From Telmatospirillum sp. J64-1 (GTDB lineage Bacteria > Pseudomonadota > Alphaproteobacteria > Rhodospirillales > Magnetospirillaceae), in assembly GCF_006980715.1 (NCBI RefSeq), contig NZ_SBHN01000026.1, forward strand, positions 16,604 through 80,603: 64,000 nucleotides of DNA, given 5' to 3'. The notes beneath the pieces were generated by a model, which saw nothing but the letters and a program-made list of their open reading frames with translations, had not been told where the DNA came from and ran no database searches. Made by a program: the position numbers and the translations under genes. Below, one piece after another: positions 26,462-35,390 of this stretch (within the stretch, counting starts at the first letter, position 1; each line of letters opens with the position of its first letter).

Positions 26462-27241
26462 TTATCCTGTAAAGCCGCCCTCACGATGTGATACCGACTC
26501 CATCCAATCCATGCTGCCCGTCGCCGGTTTATACTCCGCTCCAAACACACCGGTATATCCAAGGCGCTGGAGCTCGGGCAGGAGCCAAGCGTAATCGACC
26601 TCGCCATGGTCTGGTTCGGCACGATCGGGCGCCGAGGCGAACTGGACATGTCCGATCAGGTCCTTGTGGCGCAGGAAGGTGCCGATCAACTCGCCGCCCA
26701 GGCGCTGCTGGTGGTAGCAATCGAACATGATCTTCAGATTGGGCGCCCCGACCGTTTCGATGACGGCGCGGGCCGTCTCGATGGAATTCAGGAAATAGTC
26801 CGGGGCGTCATGAGGGTTCAGCGGCTCGATCAGGATGCCGATGCCATGCGCGCCCGCCAGTTCGGCGGCGAAGCGCAGGTTGGCGACGAAGGTCGCCGTT
26901 TCGGCCCCATGCCCCTTCCTGCCGGCCATGACATGGACATTGGCCGCGCCGATCGCCGCCGCATACTCGACGGCCCGGCGGATGACGGAGCGGGCTTCCT
27001 CCTCACGGCCGGACAAGGCGGCAAGCCCGTTCTCGCCGCGCGTCAGATCGCCCCGCAAGGTATTGATGCCGACCATCGGCAGACCGGTAGCATCGAGCGC
27101 CGCCTTGATCTCCACCGGATCGAAATCATAGGGCCAATGGCATTCCACGGCGGAAAAGCCCGCCGCCTTGGCTGCGAGAATGGCCTCGGGCAGCGGCCGG
27201 TCGGTAAAGAGAAAGCCTAGATTGGCAGAAAATCTTATCAT
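26462..27241 (-). CDS. otnI: 2-oxo-tetronate isomerase (hydroxypyruvate isomerase family)
   Basis: 259-residue TIM-barrel xylose-isomerase-like protein beginning MIRFSANLGFLFTDRPL, with metal-site segments IEPLNPHD, MFDCYHQQR, GHVQFASAPDRAEPDHGEVDY and GAEYKP, matching the hydroxypyruvate isomerase/OtnI group. In the known tetronate pathways it isomerises 2-oxo-tetronate to 3-oxo-tetronate. Its ATG overlaps the otnC stop (ATGA). Last gene of the long minus-strand catabolic cluster. Its 3' end lies 30 bases from the MFS remnant stop. Confidence 0.87.
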   Translation of the reverse strand: MIRFSANLGFLFTDRPLPEAILAAKAAGFSAVECHWPYDFDPVEIKAALDATGLPMVGINTLRGDLTRGENGLAALSGREEEARSVIRRAVEYAAAIGAANVHVMAGRKGHGAETATFVANLRFAAELAGAHGIGILIEPLNPHDAPDYFLNSIETARAVIETVGAPNLKIMFDCYHQQRLGGELIGTFLRHKDLIGHVQFASAPDRAEPDHGEVDYAWLLPELQRLGYTGVFGAEYKPATGSMDWMESVSHREGGFTG

Positions 27242-27885
27242 GAGTCCCACTCCACCCCAAAATGGGTCACCAGATCCCTGACCTGCCCGGGCGTCAACAC
27301 CTTCGGATTCATGCCGCGCGTCAGCAGAGTAAGGCGCGCCGTCTCCTCCAGTTCCTCCATTGCATTGGCCGCTTCGTCAAGCGTTTCTCCGGCGACGACA
27401 GGGCCATGATGAGCCAGAAGGACGGCCGACCTGACCCCCCCCAATTGCCGCACGGCCTCGCCCATCGCGGGGTCACCGGGGCGGAAATAGGGCAGCAGGG
27501 CGACCCGTCCCAAACGCATGACCGAATAGGGCGTCAAGGGCGGCAACACGCAATCCGGATCCGTCTCCGGCAGAAGCGAGAGGGCGACCGAATGGGTCGA
27601 ATGCAGATGCACCACGGCACCGGCCTTGGCGCCGCGCGTTTCATAAAAGGCGGTGTGGAGGGACAGCTCTTTCGTGGGGCGGTCCCCCGACAGCAAGCGC
27701 CCATCCCGATCGATATGGGACAGCCGCGCCGGATCGAGACTGCCCATCGAACTGCCAGTCGGGGTGACGAGGAAGGTTCCGTCATCGAGCCGCATCGAAA
27801 TATTCCCGGAACTCCCGTTGGTCAGCCCCCGCGAGAATATCGAGGCCGCCAAGAGGCAGATTTTCTCCCTTGCCTTCGCGCTCAT
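27238..27885 (-). CDS. otnC: 3-oxo-tetronate 4-phosphate decarboxylase (class II aldolase family)
   Basis: 215 residues of the class II aldolase/adducin fold. Landmarks: GSSGNISMRL, VTPTGSSMGSLDP, VVHLHSTHSVALS (zinc-ligand HLHS/T region) and LLAHHGPVVAG (second zinc His). In the characterised tetronate pathways OtnC decarboxylates 3-oxo-tetronate 4-phosphate to dihydroxyacetone phosphate. It overlaps otnK upstream and otnI downstream by 4 bases each, a sign of one co-translated module. Confidence 0.87.
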   Translation of the reverse strand: MSAKAREKICLLAASIFSRGLTNGSSGNISMRLDDGTFLVTPTGSSMGSLDPARLSHIDRDGRLLSGDRPTKELSLHTAFYETRGAKAGAVVHLHSTHSVALSLLPETDPDCVLPPLTPYSVMRLGRVALLPYFRPGDPAMGEAVRQLGGVRSAVLLAHHGPVVAGETLDEAANAMEELEETARLTLLTRGMNPKVLTPGQVRDLVTHFGVEWDS

Positions 27886-29162
27886 TCCGCATGCTCCTTT
27901 TCGGCCATCGTCCCACCCAAGACCAAGGCGGCTTTCTCGAAGAAGTTCAGGCCGCCAAAATTTCCGGATTTAAGGGCAAGAACAAGATTTTCGCCGACCA
28001 CGCTCACCGCCGGCACGCCCGGATCGATTTCGGGACCGATGTGGAAGGCCTTGGCACCGAGAACGGACACCACCGCGCCGGAGGTTTCTCCGCCCGCGGT
28101 GACGATCTTCTCGACGCCTCGATCGCGCAGGCGCTGCGACACGCGGGCGAATAGATTTTCGATCGATTCGGCCACACGGGCCTTGCCATGACTGTCCTGC
28201 GCCCGCCTGATCACCTCGGGATCGGCCGAGGAATAGATCAGCGGCACACGGCCCTCCGCCGCCTGCGCCACGGCCCAATCGGCAAGTGCATCCGCATCGA
28301 GGCCGGCCATGACGTCATCTGCCGCAACGCTTCTTGCCGGATGTCTCTCGGCGTGATAGGCGACTTGCCTGCGGCTATTGACCGAGCACGAACCGCACAG
28401 CGCCACGACCGGTCCCTTCCGCCCGGCCCAGGACTGCTCGGGCACGGCTTCGGCCCCTTCCCGGGCGAAATTCTTCGGCAGGCCGAGGGCGATTCCAGAT
28501 CCTCCGCTCAGAAGAAGCTCGCGGGCCATCGCCCGCCCGATCGCTTCCAGATCCTCGTCCGAAACGGCATCCAGAACGATATAACGGGCCCCCTTCTGCG
28601 CCTGTTCATCCAAGGCGGCCTCGATGGCACGGGCGCCTTTGGCGATTTCACGATACAGCACATGACCGACAGGCTCTTTCGTCTGAAGCCCCAGCCAGCG
28701 GCGGATATCGGGATCCGTCATCGGCGTCAGCGGATGGGATTCCATCCCCGATTCGTTCAACAGCCGGTCATTGACGAAGAGATGCCCGTTGTAGACGGTC
28801 CTGCCCGTCGCGGGAAAGGCCGGGCAGACAATGGCGCGGCTTGCCTTCAGCTCTCGTGCCAGCGCGTCGAGCACCGGGCCGATATTGCCCTCGGGCGTCG
28901 AATCGAAGGTCGAGCAATATTTGAAGAGATATTGCCGGCAGCCCTGCGCCATCAGCCAGCGCAACGCCGCCAGGCTTTCCGCCACCGCCTGTTCCACCGG
29001 CGCGGTTCGTGTCTTCAGCGCGACGACGCCCGCCTCGATATCCGCCTCTGCCGGGGCATCGGGAATACCGTTGAACTGGACTGTGCGCATGCCGCCCTTG
29101 GCCAGGGTATTGGCAAGATCCGACGAGCCGGTGAAATCGTCGCCGATACAACCGATAATCAT
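27882..29162 (-). CDS. otnK: 3-oxo-tetronate kinase (four-carbon acid sugar kinase family)
   Basis: 426 residues. The N-terminal DUF1537-type nucleotide/sugar-binding half starts MIIGCIGDDFTGSSDLANTL (conserved GDDFTGSSD), with KYCSTFDSTPEGNIGPV and CPAFPATGRTVYNGHLFVN. The C-terminal half ends with TAGGETSGAVVSVLG and SGNFGG, typical of OtnK/DtnK. It phosphorylates 3-oxo-tetronate at C4. With OtnC, OtnI and DenD all present, the substrate class is well supported. It sits between the AroE-like gene and otnC. Confidence 0.9.
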   Translation of the reverse strand: MIIGCIGDDFTGSSDLANTLAKGGMRTVQFNGIPDAPAEADIEAGVVALKTRTAPVEQAVAESLAALRWLMAQGCRQYLFKYCSTFDSTPEGNIGPVLDALARELKASRAIVCPAFPATGRTVYNGHLFVNDRLLNESGMESHPLTPMTDPDIRRWLGLQTKEPVGHVLYREIAKGARAIEAALDEQAQKGARYIVLDAVSDEDLEAIGRAMARELLLSGGSGIALGLPKNFAREGAEAVPEQSWAGRKGPVVALCGSCSVNSRRQVAYHAERHPARSVAADDVMAGLDADALADWAVAQAAEGRVPLIYSSADPEVIRRAQDSHGKARVAESIENLFARVSQRLRDRGVEKIVTAGGETSGAVVSVLGAKAFHIGPEIDPGVPAVSVVGENLVLALKSGNFGGLNFFEKAALVLGGTMAEKEHAE

Positions 29163-29204
29163 GACATGCCTTTCATAAGGGCTGTGGGCCGGAACCGGCC
29201 CTGC

Positions 29205-29996
29205 TTAGCCTTGGAGCGTCTTGATGATGATGTCCAACTGGCCATCGACCATTTCCGGCCCGGTCTGGGTCCGCAGCCCACGCGCCTTCGCGGCTTGCAC
29301 CCAAGGGGTCTCTGCGGGATAGGGAACGATGTCGGTAACAATGGCCTCTGGACCGAGCCGGTCGAGCGGATAGGGCATGCTGGTATCGCCGGACATGCCG
29401 GCGGGGCTTGCATTGCACAGCAACTCGTACCGGAAGTCTTGCGGTGGTGCGGCAAGGACCTCCAGCCCCGGAAAAGCCTCCGACAATTTGTCCGCAAGTT
29501 TCCTCTGCCGTTCGGCATCCAGCTCGACGATCACCAGGCGGGCGATCCCCGCCTGCGCAAGCGCGTAGGCGATCGCCGCCCCGGCACCACCCGCCCCGAC
29601 AAGCAGGACATCCTTGCCGCGCGGCGAGATCCCATTCCGCCGCAACGCCTCCAGATATCCCTGCCCGTCGCTGATGCTGCCCGAAAGCGATCCATCTGCC
29701 TCGCGCTTGAGGATATTGCAGGCTTCCAGGAAGGCGGACTGGACCGAGACCGTGCTGGCGGCGGCGAAGGCCCGTTGCTTGTAGGGATAGGTGATAATGC
29801 ACCCCACGCAATTCTCCATCGCGCGCAGCATGGCGAAGAACGCATCCAATCCGGTCTCGAGCAGGTCCACGGGAACGTTGACAACATCCACCCCCTGCTC
29901 GGCCATACGCCGATTGAAGACTTCGGGCGTGCGCGCCTGCCGGATCGGATGGCCGAGCATGAAGCAGACTTTTGAACTTGCAGTAACGGATTGCAT
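29205..29996 (-). CDS. Shikimate dehydrogenase-family protein
   Basis: 263 residues with an AroE-type substrate domain (MLGHPIRQARTPEVFNRRM; IITYPYKQRAF in place of the usual NVTxPxK) and an NAD(P) domain with VGAGGAGAAIAYALAQAGI. The altered substrate loop (ITYPYKQ) suggests a relative acting on a compound other than shikimate. It is embedded between tctA and otnK, so a role in the sugar-acid pathway, such as a second polyol-acid dehydrogenase, is more likely than aromatic amino-acid synthesis. That role is inference only. Confidence 0.75.
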   Translation of the reverse strand: MQSVTASSKVCFMLGHPIRQARTPEVFNRRMAEQGVDVVNVPVDLLETGLDAFFAMLRAMENCVGCIITYPYKQRAFAAASTVSVQSAFLEACNILKREADGSLSGSISDGQGYLEALRRNGISPRGKDVLLVGAGGAGAAIAYALAQAGIARLVIVELDAERQRKLADKLSEAFPGLEVLAAPPQDFRYELLCNASPAGMSGDTSMPYPLDRLGPEAIVTDIVPYPAETPWVQAAKARGLRTQTGPEMVDGQLDIIIKTLQG

Positions 29997-30001
29997 GGCG
30001 T

Positions 30002-31531
30002 TCAGCTTTCAGTCTTGGCGGCAGTGCGCCGCGAGAGCCGCCCCCACAGGGCGCCGATTCCCTTCCGCAGGAAAGGAATCTGGGACAGGAGCAGAAGGAC
30101 GATGATCGCCGCCACCACCGCCGAAATCGGGCGGGTGAAGAAGGCGGTCCAGTCGCCATCCGCCAGCACGAAGGAACGACGCAGATTACGATCCAGCAGC
30201 TCGCCCAGCACGATCCCGAGCACGAGCGGCGCCATGGGATAGTTCAGGAGACGCAGGAAGTAGCCGATCACGCCGAAGGCCACGACAACCCAGATATCGA
30301 AGAGACGCGACTGGATCGCATAGGGCCCGATCACGCACAGCACGGCGATGATCGGCATCAGATAGACGTCCTTGGCGCGCAGGATCAGCACCATGGCGCG
30401 GGTCAGGCTGAGCCCCAGGATCAGGATCCCGAAGGTCGCGATGACCAGCATCGCGATGACGTCGTAGATAAGCTGCGGCGAGGTCACCATGAGCAAGGGA
30501 CCCGGCTGCGCGCCATGGATGATCAGCGCGGCCATCAGCACCGCGGCCACTCCGGAGCCCGGAATGCCAAGCGTCAAGACCGGAATCATCGCACCGGGAA
30601 CCGAGGCGTTGTTGCCGGTTTCCGCCGCGACAAGCCCGTCCAACGACCCTTTGCCGAATTCTTCCGGCGTCTTGGAGAAACGCTTGGCGACGGCATAGGA
30701 CGACCAAGCGCCGACATCTTCCCCGACGCCGGGCAGCAGGCCCGTGAATGTGCCGAGAATGCCCGAGCGCAGCACCGTCCAGCGGTAGCGCAGGAATTCC
30801 CTGAACCTCGGCAGCGTGCGGCCGGAATTGTCGACGACCGCCTCCTTGGCCTTGCGGCGCATCACATGCAGAACCTCCGCGAAGCCGAACGCCCCCACCA
30901 TGGCCGGCAGCAGCATGATGCCGCCGGAGAGTTCGGTGATTCCGAAGGTGAAGCGTTCGACGCCGAAGGTCGTCTCGCGCCCGATCGTGGAAACGAGAAG
31001 GCCGAGAATACCGGCGATCCACCCCTTGACCGGGTCGGTCCCGCTCAGATTGCCCGAGATCAGAACCCCGAACAACGCGAGCCAGAAGAATTCGAAGGCC
31101 CCGAAGGAAAGAGCGAATTCCCCCAGCGGCGGCGTGATCAGCGCCAGCAGGAACAGGCCGATCAGAGTTCCGACCGCCGATCCCATGGTGGCCATCCCCA
31201 TCGCCTGTCCGGCCATGCCGCGCCGCGCCAGGACATTGCCGTCCAGCGCGGTCGCCGCGCTGGACGGCGTCCCCGGGATGTTCAACAGGATCGCCGTACG
31301 GCTGCCGCCGTAAATGGCGAGGACATAAGTACAGACCAGAACCAGGATCGCATTGGTCGGCGACAGATGAATGGTCATCGTCGTCAGCAACGCCAGTCCC
31401 ATGGTCGCCGTCAGTCCCGGAAGCGCGCCGATGATCAGCCCTCCCAGACAAGCGGCTGCCGCGAGAGCGAGCGATTCCCAGTTCAGGAGCGATGCAAAGG
31501 CTGCAGCCAGCATGGAAAATGGATCAGTCAT
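30002..31531 (-). CDS. tctA: Tripartite tricarboxylate transporter large permease TctA
   Basis: 509-residue membrane protein with the TctA family core: GLIIGALPGLTATMGLALL, GTPSSAATALDGNVLARRG, LPGVGEDVGAWSSYAVAKR and the GIPGSGVAAVLMAAL repeat of the GxPG motif. About 11-12 helices. It forms the sodium-coupled channel with TctB and receives substrate from TctC. It lies 9 bases downstream of tctB. The transporter is presumably dedicated to a four-carbon sugar acid here rather than citrate. Confidence 0.93.
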   Translation of the reverse strand: MTDPFSMLAAAFASLLNWESLALAAAACLGGLIIGALPGLTATMGLALLTTMTIHLSPTNAILVLVCTYVLAIYGGSRTAILLNIPGTPSSAATALDGNVLARRGMAGQAMGMATMGSAVGTLIGLFLLALITPPLGEFALSFGAFEFFWLALFGVLISGNLSGTDPVKGWIAGILGLLVSTIGRETTFGVERFTFGITELSGGIMLLPAMVGAFGFAEVLHVMRRKAKEAVVDNSGRTLPRFREFLRYRWTVLRSGILGTFTGLLPGVGEDVGAWSSYAVAKRFSKTPEEFGKGSLDGLVAAETGNNASVPGAMIPVLTLGIPGSGVAAVLMAALIIHGAQPGPLLMVTSPQLIYDVIAMLVIATFGILILGLSLTRAMVLILRAKDVYLMPIIAVLCVIGPYAIQSRLFDIWVVVAFGVIGYFLRLLNYPMAPLVLGIVLGELLDRNLRRSFVLADGDWTAFFTRPISAVVAAIIVLLLLSQIPFLRKGIGALWGRLSRRTAAKTES

Positions 31532-31540
31532 GACACACCG

Positions 31541-32032
31541 CTACGGGAGACGGACGAGGAAGACTTCCTGGAAGACGAAGGAGACGACGGCAGCGGTTAA
31601 CGCGCCCGTCAGCATTGCCTTGACCAGGAGAACAGACACGGCCCTCGGACGAAAATCTTTGACGCCGAAGGTGACGATGAACGTGCTGACGAAAAGGAAG
31701 GTCGCAAGCCAGAACGGCATCCGCCCTACAAGCACGAGCGCATAGACAGACATCAGGCCCAGCGCGACCAGCGCCCGGACTCCGGAAGCCTCCATCCTCA
31801 GCTCCGGCATTTCGGGGACATGTCCCTTCAAGCTCCGAACGACAAGCACGACGCCGAAAAAAGCCAGGGCAAGGCCCAGCATGAAGGGAACGAAGCCCGG
31901 TGCGGTAAAGAACGTCGCCCCCAGATGCTCGCGGCGGTCCATCTGCAATGACAGAATCGCGAAGATTCCGCCGAGTATTATCCATCCGCCCCCGCTTAGG
32001 GCGTCCAGCATATGATTACGCGGCTCTTTCAT
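31541..32032 (-). CDS. tctB: Tripartite tricarboxylate transporter small permease TctB
   Basis: 163 residues with four predicted helices (GGWIILGGIFAILSLQMD; FVPFMLGLALAFFGVVLVV; GVRALVALGLMSVYALVLVG; a C-terminal pair ending VSFVFQEVFLVRLP). Size, topology and position between tctC and tctA fit TctB; sequence conservation in this family is low. The conserved FLVSTFIVTFG-like segment before the final helix supports the call. Confidence 0.88.
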   Translation of the reverse strand: MKEPRNHMLDALSGGGWIILGGIFAILSLQMDRREHLGATFFTAPGFVPFMLGLALAFFGVVLVVRSLKGHVPEMPELRMEASGVRALVALGLMSVYALVLVGRMPFWLATFLFVSTFIVTFGVKDFRPRAVSVLLVKAMLTGALTAAVVSFVFQEVFLVRLP

Positions 32033-32099
32033 GCGCCTTCTCCCGTCGACACACAGAATTACGCGGCGGGCACTCCAGGCACCCGCCGCGACTCACGGC

Positions 32100-33116
32100 C
32101 TATTCCAGACGCTGGATTCCCAGCGTATCGGGAGAAATCGTGGCAACGCCGTTATCAAACATCCGCCAGGCAGTCTCGCGCACCGCCTCCTGCGCCATCT
32201 TCTGGGCTTCCTCGCCATAGACCGGCGTGAAGATGGAACCATTCTCGGCGGCGTAATTCTTCAGCGTCTCGGAATTGGCGATCTCGTTCGCCCAGACGCT
32301 TTCCATCCGCGCGACCACCTCGTCAGGCGTGCCCTTGGGAAGGAAGATGCCGACCTGGATGGTGAGGCCGGGCGCACGGAAATCGGGATAGGTTTCGGTG
32401 ATCGGCGGGATCACGCCATAGCCCTTGATCACCAGCGGCGCATCAGCAAGCACGGCCAGCGGACGGACGCGCTTTCCCTTGATCATGGCCGCCTGGCCAG
32501 GCCCCGACTGCGTCGTCGCCTGCACCTCGCCGGAGACGACCGCGACCATGGTCGGCGCATCGCCATCATAAGACACCGCCTGGAAATCGCCTTCCACATG
32601 CTGGGCGAAAGCCTGCATCGCGGAATAGGCGGTCGACGGAATGCCGGACGTGCCGACAGTCAGCTTGCCGGGATTGGCCTTCATGAAGTCCACCAGGCTT
32701 TCGACCGTATCGAATTGCGAATTCTGGCCGACGGTAAGCACCGGGGCGTTCCGCACGATCAAGAAGATATGCCAGTCCTCGATGGCCGTATCGAGCAGGC
32801 CCTGCACCCCATAGGTTCCCAGATCCTGCACGCCCCCGGAAGCCCAGGTATAGCCATCGGCCGGAGCATCCATGACGCTCTTGGTCCCCACGGTACCGGT
32901 CGCCCCCGTCTGGTTGACGACCACCACGGGCGTGCCGAGCGCCTTGGAGACTTCGCCGGAAAGCACGCGCATGATGGCATCGGTCGCACCACCCGCCGCC
33001 CAGGGCACGACAATATTGACCGGCCTTTCAGGCTGCCATTCCTGTGCGCTTGCGACGGATGCCGGACCAAAAGCGGCGAGAGCCGCAGCAGCCAAGCCCC
33101 AAATGACTTTCCTCAT
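32100..33116 (-). CDS. tctC: Tripartite tricarboxylate transporter substrate-binding protein TctC
   Basis: 338 residues with a signal peptide (MRKVIWGLAAAALAAFGPAS, cleavage near ASAQE). Family hallmarks: RPVNIVVPWAAGGATDAIMR, VVNQTGATGTVGTKSV and ADGYTW. The periplasmic receptor binds the organic acid and delivers it to TctAB. The start at 33116 has a strong GGAGGAAA site; the frame is open further upstream but crosses two operator-like palindromes, so the longer start is rejected. First gene of the transporter-catabolic block. Confidence 0.93.
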   Translation of the reverse strand: MRKVIWGLAAAALAAFGPASVASAQEWQPERPVNIVVPWAAGGATDAIMRVLSGEVSKALGTPVVVVNQTGATGTVGTKSVMDAPADGYTWASGGVQDLGTYGVQGLLDTAIEDWHIFLIVRNAPVLTVGQNSQFDTVESLVDFMKANPGKLTVGTSGIPSTAYSAMQAFAQHVEGDFQAVSYDGDAPTMVAVVSGEVQATTQSGPGQAAMIKGKRVRPLAVLADAPLVIKGYGVIPPITETYPDFRAPGLTIQVGIFLPKGTPDEVVARMESVWANEIANSETLKNYAAENGSIFTPVYGEEAQKMAQEAVRETAWRMFDNGVATISPDTLGIQRLE

Positions 33117-33180
33117 TGTGTTTCCTCCAGTGAACATATTGATCTTGGCGATCGGCACTTTCTGCAGCTGCTCGACCACA

Positions 33181-33194
33181 TGTAACCGGATACA
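33181..33194. promoter_or_regulatory. LacI-type operator upstream of tctC (proximal)
   Basis: TGTAACCGGATACA is a near-palindrome (TGTAA-CCGG-ATACA) 65 bases upstream of the tctC ATG. It resembles two other sites in this gene cluster and has the central CG typical of LacI-family operators. Recognition by the adjacent LacI protein is inferred. Confidence 0.6.
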
Positions 33195-33283
33195 TTCCTC
33201 CAGATGGCGAGCCATTAAGTCAAGAGAAACATGGAATTTTCCTGGCTTTTGGTGATATCCAGCACGCAATGATTGCCATACCG

Positions 33284-33297
33284 AATAAGCGGTTACA
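33284..33297. promoter_or_regulatory. LacI-type operator upstream of tctC (distal)
   Basis: AATAAGCGGTTACA matches the reverse complement of the operator at 36616 (TGTAAGCGGTTACA) at 12 of 14 positions. It lies between the lacI-family gene's stop and tctC. Its centre is 103 bases from the proximal site, compatible with DNA looping. Confidence 0.6.
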
Positions 33298-33328
33298 TAA
33301 AGGTTTTATCCAAAGCCATCAGGGAGGC

Positions 33329-34420
33329 TCAGCGCCGAGGCGCCGGCCCCGAGGATTGCCTCACGACGAGTTCGGAAGGAAGCTCCACCCCCCCGACCGA
33401 TGCCCCTCCCGACACCATTTCGACAATCACCTTTCCCGCGATGCGCCCGATCTCGTCACTCGCCACCCTGACGGTGGTGATCGAAATCGGAAGTTCCCGC
33501 ATGATCTCGATATCGTCATAGCCGACGATCGACATTTCCTCCGGCACCTTGATGCCCATGGCCTGACTTTCGAGCACCGCACCGATGGCCAGCATCGAGT
33601 TTCCGCAGATGACGGCGGTCGGCCAGGGCTTCGCATCCAGGATCCGCCGAAAGAGCTGCCTGCCCTCCTCGATACTCCACTGCCCTTCGGTGGAATGGGC
33701 CGGTGTAATCGCCAAGCCATGTTCGGCAAGCGCCGAGAACACGCCCTCGCGCCGAGCCTGGGCACGGTCATTGTTCTTGGTCGACTGGGCGATCAGGGCG
33801 AATTTCCGGTGCCCGAGCGAGATCAGATACTCGGTCATCCGGAAAAGTGCCTGATGATTGTCCGGCCCGATGCAGGGCACGCTCGACCCCGCCTCGAAAA
33901 CGAAGGTGTTCACATAGGGAACCTTCTGCTGGTCCAGGAATGTCTGCAGCAGATAGGGCCGCGTCTTGCCGACCAACACCAAGCCGTCCACGCCACGCTC
34001 GACAAGCTTCACGACCTGCTGGTGCTCCAGCTCCTCCGAATAGCGCGAGCGCGCAAGAAGCAGCGTATGGTTCCGCTGGGTCAGTTCGTCCTGCAAGGCG
34101 TCGATCGCCCGGGCGAAATCACCCTGGGCGAGGGCCGGGAAAACAGCCCCGATCGCACCGGTCCGCTTTGTCGCAAGGGCGCGGGCAGCTCCGCTGGGAA
34201 CCCAGCCGAGTTGCTTGATCACCATTTCGATGCGCGTCCGCAGTTCCGGCGAAACGACATCGGGATTATTGATGACGCGCGAGACCGTGGCTGTGGAGAC
34301 CCCGGCAATCGCAGCCACCTGGCGCAATCCGATGGTTTGGCCGTTGCCTCGCCCACCAACCGCCCGCTTTCCGCCCACTGGCGGTGCGCCGCGCGAATCA
34401 TCGGCGGGAGCTTTCCCCAC
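33329..34420 (-). CDS. LacI-family transcriptional regulator (GntR/GlyR-like)
   Basis: 363 residues. After a ~28-residue leader comes the HTH IGLRQVAAIAGVSTATVSRV and hinge helix SGAARALATKRTG, then a periplasmic-binding-protein-like effector domain (GDFARAIDALQDELTQRNH; CGNSMLAIGAVLESQAMGI; MSIVGYDDIE). The GTG start at 34420 follows GAGGGG. It is placed inside the cluster, between the FAH-family gene and tctC, and probably represses or derepresses the whole set in response to a sugar acid or its phosphate. Similar palindromes occur upstream of tctC and between the MaoC and CoA-transferase genes. Confidence 0.9.
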   Translation of the reverse strand: MGKAPADDSRGAPPVGGKRAVGGRGNGQTIGLRQVAAIAGVSTATVSRVINNPDVVSPELRTRIEMVIKQLGWVPSGAARALATKRTGAIGAVFPALAQGDFARAIDALQDELTQRNHTLLLARSRYSEELEHQQVVKLVERGVDGLVLVGKTRPYLLQTFLDQQKVPYVNTFVFEAGSSVPCIGPDNHQALFRMTEYLISLGHRKFALIAQSTKNNDRAQARREGVFSALAEHGLAITPAHSTEGQWSIEEGRQLFRRILDAKPWPTAVICGNSMLAIGAVLESQAMGIKVPEEMSIVGYDDIEIMRELPISITTVRVASDEIGRIAGKVIVEMVSGGASVGGVELPSELVVRQSSGPAPRR

Positions 34421-34515
34421 GTTCTACCCCTCTACGACTGAACTTTCCTCGGCCGGGCCGGCTTGTTCCGCCGGCCCGGCAATATTCTCAACGCACTATG
34501 CGATACTTGCCGCTC

Positions 34516-35352
34516 TCAAACAACTCGCTGGCGCTGCACGCCCAGCCCGCTGACGCTGAGTTCCATGACGTCACCCTTGCGCAGATAACGTTCCGGCTTC
34601 ATCCCCAGCCCCACGCCCGGCGGCGTGCCCGTGGTCACGATATCGCCAGCTTCGAGCACCATGAAGCGGCTCAGATAGGAGACCAGATGGGCGACGGGGA
34701 AAATCATGTTGGCGGTGGTGCTGTTCTGCAGCCGCTCGCCGTTGACGTCGAGCCACAGGGTGAGAGACTGCGGATCGGGCACTTCGTCGCGCGTCACGAG
34801 ATAGGGGCCGATCGGACCGAAGGTCGGCGAGCATTTGCCCTTGACCCACTGTCCGCCCATTTCCAACTGGAACCGCCGCTCGGAAACGTCGTTGCAGATG
34901 AAATACCCCGCGACATGGTCCAGCGCTTCGCTTTCCGAGACCTCATAGGTGCGCTTGCCGATCAGGAAGGCCAGTTCGACTTCCCAGTCGGTGTGCTCGG
35001 ATCCTTTGGGCAGCACCACATCGTCATTGGGGCCGACGATGCAGGACGCCGCCTTGTTGAAAATGATCGGCTCTTCCGGGATCGGCGCATTGGTTTCCAC
35101 GGCGTGATCGACATAGTTAAGGCCGATCGCGATGAAATTCTTGACGCCGCCGACGCAGGGGCCGAGACGAGGCTGTCCCTCGACCCGCGGCAGGCTCGCG
35201 AGGTCCACACCCGACAGGGTCTCGAACAGACCGGCCTCGAAGGCCGGACCGGTGATGTCGGAAACCACGCCCGACAGATCGCGGATGGCACCATCGGCAT
35301 CCAGGATGCCGGGACGCTCCTCACCTTGCTTCCCAAACCGAACCAGTTTCAT
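34516..35352 (-). CDS. Fumarylacetoacetate hydrolase-family protein
   Basis: 278 residues. C-terminal FAH catalytic fold: GLNYVDHAVET, FNKAASCIVGPNDDVVLPKG, WEVELAFLIGKR (metal-ligand Glu residues), YFICNDVSERRFQ, KCSPTFGPIGPYLVT and VTTGTPPGVGLGMKP. Members hydrolyse or decarboxylate acylpyruvates and 2-oxo acids; some act on 2,4-diketo-sugar acids such as 2,4-diketo-3-deoxy-fuconate. That fits the sugar-acid context. The exact substrate is unknown. It lies 95 bases before the regulator gene and 38 bases after the conserved hypothetical gene. Confidence 0.88.
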   Translation of the reverse strand: MKLVRFGKQGEERPGILDADGAIRDLSGVVSDITGPAFEAGLFETLSGVDLASLPRVEGQPRLGPCVGGVKNFIAIGLNYVDHAVETNAPIPEEPIIFNKAASCIVGPNDDVVLPKGSEHTDWEVELAFLIGKRTYEVSESEALDHVAGYFICNDVSERRFQLEMGGQWVKGKCSPTFGPIGPYLVTRDEVPDPQSLTLWLDVNGERLQNSTTANMIFPVAHLVSYLSRFMVLEAGDIVTTGTPPGVGLGMKPERYLRKGDVMELSVSGLGVQRQRVV

Positions 35353-35390
35353 TTCATTCTCCCTTTGTCATTCGCTTCGCTCGACGGGAG

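Noticed and set aside
28188..29975. 595-codon plus-strand open frame across otnK and the AroE-like gene
   Set aside because: It is antisense to two well-supported overlapping-operon genes and shows no family motif.
33117..33269. Longer TctC start at 33269
   Set aside because: It would place 51 residues before the signal peptide and cover an operator-like palindrome; the ATG at 33116 has an excellent ribosome-binding site.
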